This document shows, in pieces, positions 37,401 through 47,194 of a stretch of 64,000 nt of DNA. This stretch comes from Lachancea dasiensis (Eukaryota; Ascomycota; Saccharomycetes; Saccharomycetales; Saccharomycetaceae). The stretch lies in assembly GCA_900074725.1 (NCBI GenBank), contig LT598454.1, forward strand, positions 68,854 to 132,853. The letters run 5' to 3'. Below the pieces are notes generated by a model. That model ran no database searches. It was given only the letters and a program-made list of their open reading frames with translations, and was not told the origin of the DNA. Within the stretch, counting starts at the first letter, position 1; each line of letters begins with the position of its first letter. Both the position numbers and the translations under genes were made by a program.

Positions 37401-39818
37401 AAAGGAGATTTTCTCTTGAAAGCTCTTTTCAGCATTCGTCAACATGGCCGTCCTTTCATTCTGCAAAGTCTGTAGCTGGGATACCAGTATAGAGAGATCA
37501 TTACGCTCCTTAATTATTCTGTCATTGTCTTTCTTGGCTTCTTCGTGAGATATTTTGAGGACATCGAACCTAGACGTGGAGTTTTTTAGCTCAATATTCA
37601 AAGTTGCTACCTGAGATTTGCATTTGATTAACTCGCTTATCGTTTCCTGTGTTCTGGTGTCTTGTTGCAGAATGTTTTCCTGGAGTCTGTGATACCTTTC
37701 GCTCAACTGGTTATTTTCTTGTTTAGTGTAATTCAACGATTCTTGGGATATTCTTAATCTTTCTTCTGCCAAAACCTTTGACGACTTTTGTTTTTCAACT
37801 TCTACGAGTAGTTCTGTTCTAGATTTCAACAGCCCTTGTAATTCAGTGTTAAGCATTTTCATGTTAGTTTCAGCTTCCTGCTTAGCTACCTTCAAGTGAG
37901 TAGCAAATTCCTCGATCTTGTCATGAGACCTATCGTCGCTCGTCCCATTTGCAGCGGCATGTGGCGATTTGGATTGAGGTGTTTGATGAATTGTTTTAAA
38001 TGCGTCGCGTTCTTTGGTAATCACTTCGAGCTTCATTTCCAATTCCTTTATATGCTCTTGAAGGGTGGTAATAGCTTCCTTTGCTTCCTTGATGACATCG
38101 CCATCAATCTTTTGGCTTCTGGCTTTGGCCTGTTTCTCTTCTGCCTCTAATTTGTCAGCTAAATTTCTGATAGTTACCAGTAACTCCGCATTTTTCGATT
38201 GTAATCCAACAATATTTTCAAACTCTACTAATCTCTGAGAAATCACTTTTTGAGTGTCATGTACCACTTCGAAGTCCTCCGAATCTAATATTTTTTTCAC
38301 AAAAGCAGTTTCCTCAACAGTAAGCGGGCCGTTAGAATCGTTTTTGACACTCACTTGAACTAGTAAGAACTGAACCTGATGCGCGAGGTCAGTGCGCTGC
38401 CGTGTGAGGTTGAGAATCTGATTTTCGTAGTCACGGGACTGGGCTAAAATTCTTTCCAGTTTAAATTTCATATCGTCTTTATTCTTCGAGACTGATTCCA
38501 GCATATACGCGGTCTCGCGAAGCTCTTTTTCAAGCATTTCGTTCCGATCTTTGAAGGAGGTAAGCATGGGAACTTTGGCTTCCAATTCCACCACAAACGC
38601 TTCAACTTGATTTTGTAAATGCTCTTTTTGACGCCTCTCGTGTATGAGCTCCTTCTTCAGGACACTAATATCGCCATATAGCTGAGGAATTGAAGTGGGG
38701 TTACTGGCCACAGACAAAGTGCTCCTTTCGGGACTTTCGTCAGTACCTTTCATGGACAGAAGCTCCTGGACCGTATCCTGCAACTTTTCGATTTCAACCT
38801 CCTTTTCAGACAGTAGTCGCGTAGACTGATTTAACTGCTCCATTATTTTTGATGGGTCTACAGTCGTCTGATGAGCTGGCCCATGTAATTCCAGATCGTC
38901 CTTCAGGGATTGTACTTGCCTTTCTAATAGATCAATCAACCGTTGCTTTAAATCTATCTCGCGTGCAAACTCATGCTTCTCAGAATTCAACTCGTCAGTA
39001 AGACGCTTGACTTTGTCCAGCTGGAAACGCAGGTCGTTAGCTATTTTGCTGTTTTCTTCTTTCAGCAGAGCTATGTTCTGACGAGAGCCCTGTAGTTCTA
39101 TGTCGTATTTCTCTGCTTTTTGACGGACCGCCAAAATTTCCTGTTCTGATCGTTGCTTGTATTCATAAAGGTTGGAGTTCAATTGTGAAAGCTGGGACTC
39201 CTGCCATGAGATATTGGAATTCGCAAGCTCGAGCTCTTGAGACAGGCGATAAAACTCGGCTTTACCGTTTAGTTGCTGGGACTTCGCCTCGCGTAGATCG
39301 GTCTCTAACTCAAGGCATCTGCTGCGCAGCTGGCGACTATCCGTGAGTAGCGATTCTGTTTCGCGCTTCAGCGCAGCGTTATCCTGGATCTTCTCCTTCA
39401 GCAAGTCGCCGACTTCTTTCTTGCCACCTTCGAGTATCTCACGCTGCTCTACCAGGGTTTTATTCTGAAGTAGAATAGTCTGCAATTCTGCTTGGGCGTT
39501 TTGGAGTTCGGATTCAAGTCGACTCTTTACCGTCCCAGACTCCCGACCCTCCGAGCGAGCTGTCTCTAATTCCTGTAGTATATTCTGGATTTGGGTCTTG
39601 AGAGCACTCGTCTTGCGATCCGAAGTGGATCTCAGCTCGTCCGCAACAACGCTATACTCAAGGTTTTGAGCTTGTAGTTGGTGGAATTCGTGGGCTTTCG
39701 CACAGATGGCTGATATGAGACTGCTCTCAGCGGCAGCTATGGATTGAGGCTCGACGCCGAGAAACCCTGCCGCGTCGTCGAAGTCGGGGCGTACGCTATC
39801 GGCGGTGGTCGTGGTCAT
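34485..39818 (-). CDS. MLP1: Nuclear-basket protein, ancestor of Mlp1/Mlp2 (Tpr)
   Basis: This 1777-residue protein is almost entirely coiled coil up to about residue 1640, with an unstructured, Ser/Pro/Asn-rich C-terminus ending in a basic KRSKSEQQP. Conserved spots shared with S. cerevisiae Mlp1/Mlp2 include LKQRLIDLLE, LNLLRESNITLRNELQEKSK, VKRWKQRSQDIL and KRIRLPTEERINKIIE. The C-terminal FDEGKQQAGMKSIFLEKKIAKLE is also shared. These filaments form the nuclear-pore basket and take part in mRNA quality control, SUMO-protease anchoring and spindle checkpoint. S. cerevisiae has two duplicated copies (1875 and 1679 residues); here there is one, sitting beside PCC1/MCM10 and RPL40, so it stands for both. 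I use the MLP1 symbol for that ancestor. Confidence 0.95.
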   Translation of the reverse strand: MTTTTADSVRPDFDDAAGFLGVEPQSIAAAESSLISAICAKAHEFHQLQAQNLEYSVVADELRSTSDRKTSALKTQIQNILQELETARSEGRESGTVKSRLESELQNAQAELQTILLQNKTLVEQREILEGGKKEVGDLLKEKIQDNAALKRETESLLTDSRQLRSRCLELETDLREAKSQQLNGKAEFYRLSQELELANSNISWQESQLSQLNSNLYEYKQRSEQEILAVRQKAEKYDIELQGSRQNIALLKEENSKIANDLRFQLDKVKRLTDELNSEKHEFAREIDLKQRLIDLLERQVQSLKDDLELHGPAHQTTVDPSKIMEQLNQSTRLLSEKEVEIEKLQDTVQELLSMKGTDESPERSTLSVASNPTSIPQLYGDISVLKKELIHERRQKEHLQNQVEAFVVELEAKVPMLTSFKDRNEMLEKELRETAYMLESVSKNKDDMKFKLERILAQSRDYENQILNLTRQRTDLAHQVQFLLVQVSVKNDSNGPLTVEETAFVKKILDSEDFEVVHDTQKVISQRLVEFENIVGLQSKNAELLVTIRNLADKLEAEEKQAKARSQKIDGDVIKEAKEAITTLQEHIKELEMKLEVITKERDAFKTIHQTPQSKSPHAAANGTSDDRSHDKIEEFATHLKVAKQEAETNMKMLNTELQGLLKSRTELLVEVEKQKSSKVLAEERLRISQESLNYTKQENNQLSERYHRLQENILQQDTRTQETISELIKCKSQVATLNIELKNSTSRFDVLKISHEEAKKDNDRIIKERNDLSILVSQLQTLQNERTAMLTNAEKSFQEKISFLDQEVSMLRSQLSAKTDELSTFLAGSDSKSHWYQEKIDSLNTALSELTEKLTTQTQIAHELEGQCKVLKDSLKESETKVHTYRVASDAGDSLTHGENMRKELELTQISLKDAYSQVEEYRNLYNTTGEALSKMTTALEALKSEHSNEILSLQKQEESLKDEISKAKADLATITEELRKEKDRAHLSKTEYDNQLSAIELDKKSIDDIKNHFQAQVDQLTADLHTQASYANKAQRDFEQVLQRHADDSRSLSILREESQSFVHQIKSLEATCLELNKSLEDSEKSWALEKEEYETQLAAFSDRVEDLLTQNRLLFEQISLHDPKSPAHSDTGDGQRPIDDLILTLRRECEIYQTKLEVTKNDESLLRKRLKLMENDLLLAQEKVKSYESTENKHSTSAEDHKEILRQLDQLNLLRESNITLRNELQEKSKVNQDLEAKIKDLESLLEPLRVENQKFSGTLANRDQQLILLEEEVKRWKQRSQDILHTYERVDPEEHRGMIDELTKVKAELLAKNDQNAELEDRFQRLKKQARERLDTSRAAQTALNAEVNELREEKKSTELSLQKERETIKQLEEVISTLQNENATQDPHLQEELNNALQKLTTSDARIQDLEQQITNSDSQSISELDSLREQVKGLEDLLDNARKEAINQEATRSSASDIEDIKENIRRELAEHSDKILQEREFELKAKYQEMQAEQEKMFEQKLAEMPPTTTEDIDALKKEWEADFEKKTQKRIEEANELLRKRIRLPTEERINKIIENRRAELEQAFDSKVERRATEISRQDPTVPKLDDITEKYQKEIEDLKESLKKEMEGEIAQAKKKAFDEGKQQAGMKSIFLEKKIAKLEAQVKANNPSVSVSSNNSAGSDLAPPNNVGGDPNAEKPGAIAAVSPSQVSDVDNITGRAKEGPLAPIKTQPFAFSIPSQGQIDASPAPDAVSSQQNSSPIKRSSSNAEQNENDEIYNKRSKSEQQP

Positions 39819-40462
39819 AGAGTTGCTGGGCCGCCAATGACGTTACCAAGTAAGTGTCCACAACAAATGAATACAGCTATGTGCCGAAAAATCGACTGGG
39901 TCTTTGATTCAGTGAACTGCTTGTTGCCGAGTTGGCCCTCAGTTTTGACTTTGGTTGACACTAAAGTTGGTAACCATAAATTATGGATAGTCCCGAGTAC
40001 CCAAGTACTCGACAGATCCAAATAGTCGTCACATGATCAAAAGCCCGGGTAATATCTCCGTCGGGCGTGATAATTTAGTCGTGACTGTTTTTGTTTAACA
40101 TCCGTACATTTCCAATCTTTGGGTTGCAGTTTTAAAAAAACTGGCGAAAAATAATTGCGTGGGTACCCTCAGGAGGTCGACAGCAATGCCGGCTGGGACG
40201 CGCGGGTTCCCAGCCTAGCCTTCCTCTCAGGCAGCGACGCTCACTCCGCCTAGCCGTTCCCAGAATCCCTTCTACAGCCTTCTACCACTCAGCGCTCTCT
40301 GCCTAACCTCGTAGGCGCATTCTGTCTGGGTCGTAGGCCGGATTGGCGATCGGTTGTAGTGACCTGCTGTTGCATTCTTCGATTTTGTCAGTATTATCGA
40401 AGATTATCAATACCATTATACTTTCATACAGTTAATACCAGAAGACAGCTCAAGACTCAAAG
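39819..40462. promoter_or_regulatory. Divergent promoter MLP1 / RPL40
   Basis: This 644-base region between two start codons has a Rap1-type site at 40098-40110. It is followed by a GC-rich, pyrimidine-rich stretch at about 40190-40320 and then AT-rich sequence up to the RPL40 ATG, as in many ribosomal-protein promoters. Confidence 0.6.
40098..40110 (+). promoter_or_regulatory. Rap1 binding site of the RPL40 promoter
   Basis: ACATCCGTACATT fits the Rap1 consensus ACACCCRYACAYM with one change and lies 353 bases upstream of the RPL40 start codon, a normal place for ribosomal-protein genes. Confidence 0.65.
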
Positions 40463-41150
<688 letters not shown>

Positions 41151-41421
41151 TCGGTTTCGCCCTCAGTTTCGAAACTTTTCCTTCCATGCGTGTGGGGTTG
41201 CCGTATCCATATACGAATCTCCTTCCAACATTTTTACGCCTTGTATTTCGCTTAAGTACGTAATTCTAAACTCTTCGGTTTTAGTCAATTTCGCCTGCCG
41301 CTTTTGTGTGTGAGTTGTATAACAAGTAACGTAAATCCAATTGACCGATTGCATGCCTCTTTGAAGCAACATCTATTGTTTCTATAATATACAAAAATTG
41401 CCCTTAGTCCCTATTGCCATG

Positions 41422-44400
41422 TCATTTGTCTTCTGGGATCCCATTAAACTGCTGACAGTATTCTGTTAAAATAGCCCTGATCTTGGGTCTTCTAATCGGC
41501 TTTGATAAAAACCCATTCATGCCTGCGTCTAGACACTCTTTTATGTTCTTGTCATCCGCGTATGCTGTCAATGCCACTATAGGATGTGAGTACTTCAATT
41601 CACCACGAATCATTTGCGTAGCGGTCAATCCATCTACGCGAGGCATTTGAACATCCATAAAAATCAAATCGTAGTGCCCGCCTGCTTCTGCCGCAATTTT
41701 GACCTTATCAAAGGCATCTTGGCCATCCCTTGCCAAATCAATATCTGTGAGCCCCTCTAGATTCAACATTCGCTTTATAACCTCCTGATTGACATTATTA
41801 TCTTCAGCGACTAAAATTTTGCAGTCGTTAGTTGTCGCACCGACTTGGCCACCTTTAGTAGAAAGTGCAGTCCCTGTGCTCTGTAGAAAAGGTCGGTCGA
41901 CCCGAACGCTCCCCACGCTCACCTCACTCTCGGACAAGATCGGTGTTCCGATGGAACTCTCAGTCGTAGATTGTGCCGAGTCTGTGTTCACCGACTTAGT
42001 TGATTTGGCTACGTCGAACTTGACCTTTCTGTTCTTCTTACTGTGTGGATTGAACTCGTCTTCAAATGGGTTCGCGTCGTCATCAAATGAAAGCACCTTG
42101 GTCTGCGTCAACGGAACCACGAAGCTAAACTTACTACCGATCCCTACCTTAGACTCAACAGTCATCGTCCCATTCATCATAGTGGCCAACTGTCTGCAGA
42201 TAGACAGGCCAAGCCCAGTTCCACCATATTGTCTCGACAGCGTTTGATCACCTTGTACAAAGGGCTCAAAAACGCTTTCTTGTAATGATGGGTCAATACC
42301 TGGGCCCGTATCCGTAACCTCCATTGCAATGACCCATTTTTTGGGACTTTCTAAGTCTTGAGCATCCTTAAGCTCACCTTCCTCTCCTAATTTCGAGCTC
42401 TTTTCTAAATGTGAATGGAAACGTGCCTCATTATACGAGCGACTACTCACGGTTTCAATAGACTTGAGTTCGTGAGCGTCCTCCGTGTCTTCCGTTTCAC
42501 CACCTCCTAGTTTTAACTTCTCGTCCCCATCGTCCTTGCTGGAAGTTCTTGCACTAGAAGGCGAGGTAGTGAAGCTATCAGTTTGGTCACAATCTTCAAC
42601 TCCCTTCTCAGTCGTATAATTGGCAATGACGCTCTGCGTGAGAGTGCTTGGAACTGGCGGAATTGTGAACAGTTCCTTGTAGTCTTCGGCCTTACTTCTC
42701 TCCTCATCATATTCGCCCCTTAGCGTGAATTTGACGTCAACTTTACCATCAATAGGTGTGAACTTGAGTGCGTTGGACACGAGATTCATGACGATTTGAA
42801 CGATACGATTTGAATCGCCCCATAGCACCATCGTTCTCATTAAATTCGGTAAGATTGATATCGTTAAATTGACGTGTTGGTCTTTGGCCAGTTTACCAAA
42901 AATGGAGTCCACTTGCAAGGCCAGATCGTAAACTGTAAAATCTCTCTCCTCCAGCTTGGTTCGCTGCAGCACATTCTTAGAAAATGTTAGAAGCTCGGTC
43001 ATAATGTGCAGCAATAATTCACCAGACCTGAAAATAAGTTTCAAGCTACTCTTGACTTTAGGCATTTCCTCTTCAGCCATTGCAATGGCAGTCATCCCCA
43101 AAATACCATTCAGCGGTGTTCTAAGTTCGTGGGAGATATTAGCAATGAACACAGTTTTAGCCTCATTAGCACCTTCTGCCTCGATTTTGGCAGCCTCTAA
43201 CTGCCTTGTCCTTGCTCTTACTCTATCTTCAAGAAGAGTGTAATGGAGGTCAAGTTCGTCAGTCATGGCATTGAAGGTTTCAGTTAGTTCAGACAGCTCA
43301 TCAGAAAATACTCTATTGTAGACCGGTACTCTGGCCTCAATCAGGTTAGAAGACGTTATAAATCGGTCAGATTTCGTGCCTTTGGGGTCACTTATTAAAG
43401 AGTTTATGTTACTGGAGTGAACTTTTTGCAGATTAGCATTGATGGCAGGGTCTGCCGATTTTTCTCGTCCGTCGCTGCCTTCTTTAGCATGCCCCTCATC
43501 AAACGTAAAGGCATTAAGATCATTGAATGCCACTGATCCGGACCCCCTCGTAGACCCTGACCGGAAAACTGACGTAGAAGACCCTACCGTGCTGCCTCTC
43601 TTGTGGCTGTTTAAAGTACTTCCGTCAGATCTCAAACCTCTGCCCGCCGTAATTATTTCTGTGGCTTTCTGTAAGCGTACTATAGGCTGCACAGCCCAAT
43701 GCGAGAGAGGAAATGTTATTATGCACATCACAACAGCTATCCCGATAACTGTTCCCACAATAATTTTAGTGAGTTTGGTGGCGGGAGAAAGGAAAACACT
43801 TTCTGGTTGGGAAATTACAGCTGCCCAAGATACCAGCTCGAAGGAACAAGGAGAGTATCCAATCGCTACTGTTTTAGGGAACAAAAACTTCGTCTTTTTG
43901 ATGGAGCCACTCTTGCCCTCCAACAACGCGCCTTTCAGAAATGTGTTGTCCTCCAATGAAAACACTTGATTGACCACATCGGGATACAATCCAGAGGCTG
44001 GAAAGACCAAGTGATAACCAGCAAGCATCCCGCGCTCGTAGACAGTTGAAACCACTACGACGTCTGAGTTCTCTAACGCCGCGGTGTCGTCGTACACTGA
44101 CTTCAACCCGTCAGCAGACATAATGACCGTAAGGTAGCCGTAGACTTTGGAAGTGGATAAGATGATTGAGGGATTGGCAAAAATAGGCAGTGACATGGAC
44201 ATCACATACTCGCTGGTGCCATTTAAAACTGGATCAGTCAAAATACCTATTTCTTGCAAAGATGACGGAAGCGATTGATTTGACGATAATGGTAGTAGTT
44301 GACTTAAAACATTATCCGGAAGTAGGTTACCGGACCCGTTGTTTGTGGCATTCAGAACACTTTGGAAGCTTGAATCGTAAACTCGGGCGACACTAAAGAG

Positions 44401-44781
44401 ATCCGAAGACCCCAGAAACTTATCCAATGTCTCCGACGCTTCTACCCAGTTTTCAGTACTGGTATTTCCGGCGAGGTATTGTGTCAGAGCGTTCTGGAGA
44501 ATATCCCTCGTAGACATCCAATAACATTGATAGTACAGATAGTTCAAATTTTGATCTATTTGAGAAGATTTTAGCTGAGATGCGAGTTGGAGCCTCTCGG
44601 CCCTTAGAGACTTGTAAGTTGAAGTGAAATATACGCCCGTGATAACTGCCAGGATTATGAGTGACAGTATTGCAACCAGGCATACTAAAGCTGTCAGCTG
44701 TGTTCTGATGCTTACCAGGAATGGTGGTGTAAACTTTCTGCGCAGAAAGTCCCGCAGATCGAGTCTTGGACCTGGTCGCAT
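41422..44781 (-). CDS. SLN1: Osmosensing hybrid histidine kinase
   Basis: This 1119-residue plasma-membrane sensor heads the Sln1-Ypd1-Ssk1/Skn7 phosphorelay. It has transmembrane segment 1 (about 28-50, TALVCLVAILSLIILAV), an extracellular sensor with several N-x-S/T sites, transmembrane segment 2 (about 335-358), HAMP and coiled-coil linker, a histidine-kinase domain with phospho-acceptor His551 in NISHELRTP, an ATPase domain with DTGPGID and GGTGLGLSI, and a C-terminal receiver with Asp1043 in FMDVQMP. All catalytic residues are present. S. cerevisiae Sln1 has 1220 residues. The first in-frame ATG (44781) gives the family start TPPF...IRTQLTALV; the frame is open upstream without ATG. A CCATA triplet repeat lies in the leader at 44896-44910. 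Confidence 0.98.
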   Translation of the reverse strand: MRPGPRLDLRDFLRRKFTPPFLVSIRTQLTALVCLVAILSLIILAVITGVYFTSTYKSLRAERLQLASQLKSSQIDQNLNYLYYQCYWMSTRDILQNALTQYLAGNTSTENWVEASETLDKFLGSSDLFSVARVYDSSFQSVLNATNNGSGNLLPDNVLSQLLPLSSNQSLPSSLQEIGILTDPVLNGTSEYVMSMSLPIFANPSIILSTSKVYGYLTVIMSADGLKSVYDDTAALENSDVVVVSTVYERGMLAGYHLVFPASGLYPDVVNQVFSLEDNTFLKGALLEGKSGSIKKTKFLFPKTVAIGYSPCSFELVSWAAVISQPESVFLSPATKLTKIIVGTVIGIAVVMCIITFPLSHWAVQPIVRLQKATEIITAGRGLRSDGSTLNSHKRGSTVGSSTSVFRSGSTRGSGSVAFNDLNAFTFDEGHAKEGSDGREKSADPAINANLQKVHSSNINSLISDPKGTKSDRFITSSNLIEARVPVYNRVFSDELSELTETFNAMTDELDLHYTLLEDRVRARTRQLEAAKIEAEGANEAKTVFIANISHELRTPLNGILGMTAIAMAEEEMPKVKSSLKLIFRSGELLLHIMTELLTFSKNVLQRTKLEERDFTVYDLALQVDSIFGKLAKDQHVNLTISILPNLMRTMVLWGDSNRIVQIVMNLVSNALKFTPIDGKVDVKFTLRGEYDEERSKAEDYKELFTIPPVPSTLTQSVIANYTTEKGVEDCDQTDSFTTSPSSARTSSKDDGDEKLKLGGGETEDTEDAHELKSIETVSSRSYNEARFHSHLEKSSKLGEEGELKDAQDLESPKKWVIAMEVTDTGPGIDPSLQESVFEPFVQGDQTLSRQYGGTGLGLSICRQLATMMNGTMTVESKVGIGSKFSFVVPLTQTKVLSFDDDANPFEDEFNPHSKKNRKVKFDVAKSTKSVNTDSAQSTTESSIGTPILSESEVSVGSVRVDRPFLQSTGTALSTKGGQVGATTNDCKILVAEDNNVNQEVIKRMLNLEGLTDIDLARDGQDAFDKVKIAAEAGGHYDLIFMDVQMPRVDGLTATQMIRGELKYSHPIVALTAYADDKNIKECLDAGMNGFLSKPIRRPKIRAILTEYCQQFNGIPEDK

Positions 44782-45003
44782 AGTTTGAGAGCTATGCAAA
44801 ACTCTTTTAGTGGGCTTCAAGCGTGAGATTTCAACTTGTCGTTTTACTGTCAAAGTGAGTTTGAAGTTAAGTGTTCCTTGAATTTTTTAAACCTACCATA
44901 CCATACCATACTTAATGTAAAAATAAAAACATACTGATTTATAACTTCCCAGAGCTTCAGAGCTGTTACCCCATGTACTTCTCCTGCCCACACCCGCCAA
45001 ATG

Positions 45004-46506
45004 CTAAATTAATACCAAATCCAAGGCGGCTACTCCAGGCAGTGATGTCTCAGGGTCCTCAGACATCCACTCTTTCCCCATGCGCTGCATCCACAAAACT
45101 AGTAGCGACTGACCGTTGAGATACTGTTTGAAAGACGAATTAGCCTGCTTCAATGCCTTTTTGAAAGCCACGACAAATTGGCAGATTTGGCTGTTGAGAA
45201 AGTTTTCGTGAGACGACACTGGAACATCGTCCACAAATTTGAGGTTCTCCGTTGCATGAAGTGGCAGACTGCTGTCTCGGATTGACACAGCGGAGGACAG
45301 GACGCAAGAAATGCAATAGCCAATTCCCACACCCACTGTCAGCGAGATGCTCCATAAAACCCAGCGGTTAACATTTGCAGGTCTTTTCCTTTGGGACCTG
45401 CGACGCTTCCGGATCTTTCGAGAACCAACTTCGGTCTCGTATCCCGAATCTACCTCGGAGCTCAGACTGTTTAAGTACCTGAGTAGTTTGTGCATGTCTT
45501 GATGATCTGACATCACGGTCAAGTGGTAAATGAGGCGCAGCGAATGCAGTTTCGAGTACCCATTCAGCAAACTAGAAATTTGCTGTTGCTGGCCTCTTTG
45601 ACAAACCGCGATAATATTGGTGTTATGGGGTACCACTTTGTCAAGTAATGATTGGCTGTTCTTGCAGTCACTGAAGATTAACATTATAGCGCTGTATTGG
45701 GTCAATTTGCGCGGATTTAACGTATCTACATCGCAAACATCGAAGAGCTTTTGATATGTCTTTGGGATGCCGTGATAAAACCTTGAGGCAGGTTTCCCCA
45801 CAATCAGAATGCAAAACTTTTGAGATTGTTGTAAAACTGAGAGCTTCGGCATCACGAACGAATTTGACGAGTTCATCAGACTCATCGTGACAGTCTCGTT
45901 GTCGTTGTCAATGCCGTTTTCGAATTCGCTATTGCTGTTGTTCATTTTGCCACTCTCCTCATTTGTAGCTGCCTGCTCAATACCCTTCACCAACTGTAGC
46001 CCGGAATTTCGGTACGCGGATACCGCAGGGCCTTCAAAAGCATGCGGAGGATCTGAAAAGATGGGGTTTCCCGGTGGCCCAAACGCGTAATGGTTAGGTG
46101 AAGGCGAGAGGAAAATGTCTGGCTCGTCCTCGGACGTGTCTGACGAGGATAAGATGCCCACCTGCTGTTGCTGTCCCGAAATGTCATTCAGTATATTAAG
46201 AATTGAATAGTCGGTTCGCCTGATAGAGTGCCAGGACTCTGATATACTTCTGTTCATCACCTCCGACCCGCCCATCTTGGGCGGCGACGGTGATCGTATA
46301 AGCTCTTGTGCTCCGTGGGGAGTAAGCTCAGACTGAGCGGACCGGGTGTTAGGGTCGCCGCGCTCCAAGAGCTGTAAAACAGATAGATGTGGGTCCAAGA
46401 TGCTGTTTCGTTGGTTTAAGGGTGCCGACGCCGCGGCGGGCGATGGTTGAAGCTCCGATTTCTGCTGCTCGCCACGCGGAGACGAGTGAATGGAGTACTG
46501 ACTCAT
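45004..46506 (-). CDS. ATG32: Mitophagy receptor Atg32
   Basis: This 500-residue mitochondrial outer-membrane receptor links mitochondria to Atg8 and Atg11. The Atg8-interacting motif is WHSI at 92-95. A following Ser/acidic run SSDTSEDEPDIF (121-132) is placed like the yeast CK2-phosphorylated Atg11-binding sites. A folded pseudo-receiver-like domain spans about 225-345 (KFCILIVGKPASRFYHGIP onward). A basic stretch (RKIRKRRRSQRKR) precedes the single transmembrane segment at about 382-404, and the C-terminal tail would face the intermembrane space. S. cerevisiae Atg32 has 529 residues. Position beside SLN1 is conserved. Sequence divergence outside the motifs is high, as usual for this protein. 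Confidence 0.94.
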   Translation of the reverse strand: MSQYSIHSSPRGEQQKSELQPSPAAASAPLNQRNSILDPHLSVLQLLERGDPNTRSAQSELTPHGAQELIRSPSPPKMGGSEVMNRSISESWHSIRRTDYSILNILNDISGQQQQVGILSSSDTSEDEPDIFLSPSPNHYAFGPPGNPIFSDPPHAFEGPAVSAYRNSGLQLVKGIEQAATNEESGKMNNSNSEFENGIDNDNETVTMSLMNSSNSFVMPKLSVLQQSQKFCILIVGKPASRFYHGIPKTYQKLFDVCDVDTLNPRKLTQYSAIMLIFSDCKNSQSLLDKVVPHNTNIIAVCQRGQQQQISSLLNGYSKLHSLRLIYHLTVMSDHQDMHKLLRYLNSLSSEVDSGYETEVGSRKIRKRRRSQRKRPANVNRWVLWSISLTVGVGIGYCISCVLSSAVSIRDSSLPLHATENLKFVDDVPVSSHENFLNSQICQFVVAFKKALKQANSSFKQYLNGQSLLVLWMQRMGKEWMSEDPETSLPGVAALDLVLI

Positions 46507-47194
46507 CTTTCGACTAATTGGTGAGCTATGCTTTATCGATGATGCTCAATGTTGTGCTCCAGCTACCTCGTCAAAACGACAATGGAGAAAAGCGACCGGA
46601 AATTCTTGAATAGAGACTCCTCACTTTGCCACCTTTGACCTGTGCACGCTGTAGTCGGGAACTAGAACCTTATGGTTACACTATGTCAGCTAGTAGTAAC
46701 GGGAGACCAAACCACTTCTCGGGCCAATGCCAAGCAGTATAATTAGAAATAGCTCTGTTCGGCTTTCAATCAAAGATGATCCTAACACCAAGCGATTCGC
46801 TGCGGACCTATTGTTTTGCCCTTTCTATCGTGAAGGGAGTTGTAGGGGGGTGTTCGTGTTTTAGAAAATGGCACTATGTAATAATTACATACATTATATT
46901 TATTTATATGAAGTATGACCGACATACCTAAACAAGATACTGGTATTGAACTTATCCAGTGACATGTTGAACTAAGAAGCGATTCAACTTGCGTTTCAAT
47001 CAGAGTAAATGCCCTACATCAATGTGTAAACTTATGGCGATATAATTTGATACCCGTCTCCTTAAACACAGAATTGACAGTGGAGGTGCCTTGCCCGTTG
47101 CGGCTACTAACTCCGTCACTAACATAATTATTTGAAGTGTTCTTACTATCTAAAGCTCAAAATATTAATTGCTGTCCTATGGTATACCCTCCTC
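46507..47194. other. Spacer UGA4-ATG32
   Basis: This 688-base region carries the ATG32 promoter at the right end and the permease 3' flank at the left. The middle (46860-46920) is very AT-rich. No gene, RNA or repeat was recognised. Confidence 0.5.

Noticed and set aside
40028-40036. GTCACATGA resembling centromere element CDEI
   Set aside because: No AT-rich CDEII-like stretch or CDEIII motif follows; a Cbf1-type or chance site in the MLP1/RPL40 promoter is more likely.
43439-43969. 176-codon antisense frame in SLN1, and antisense frames in NUP145, PAN6 and PXL1
   Set aside because: They are shadows of well-supported genes on the other strand.
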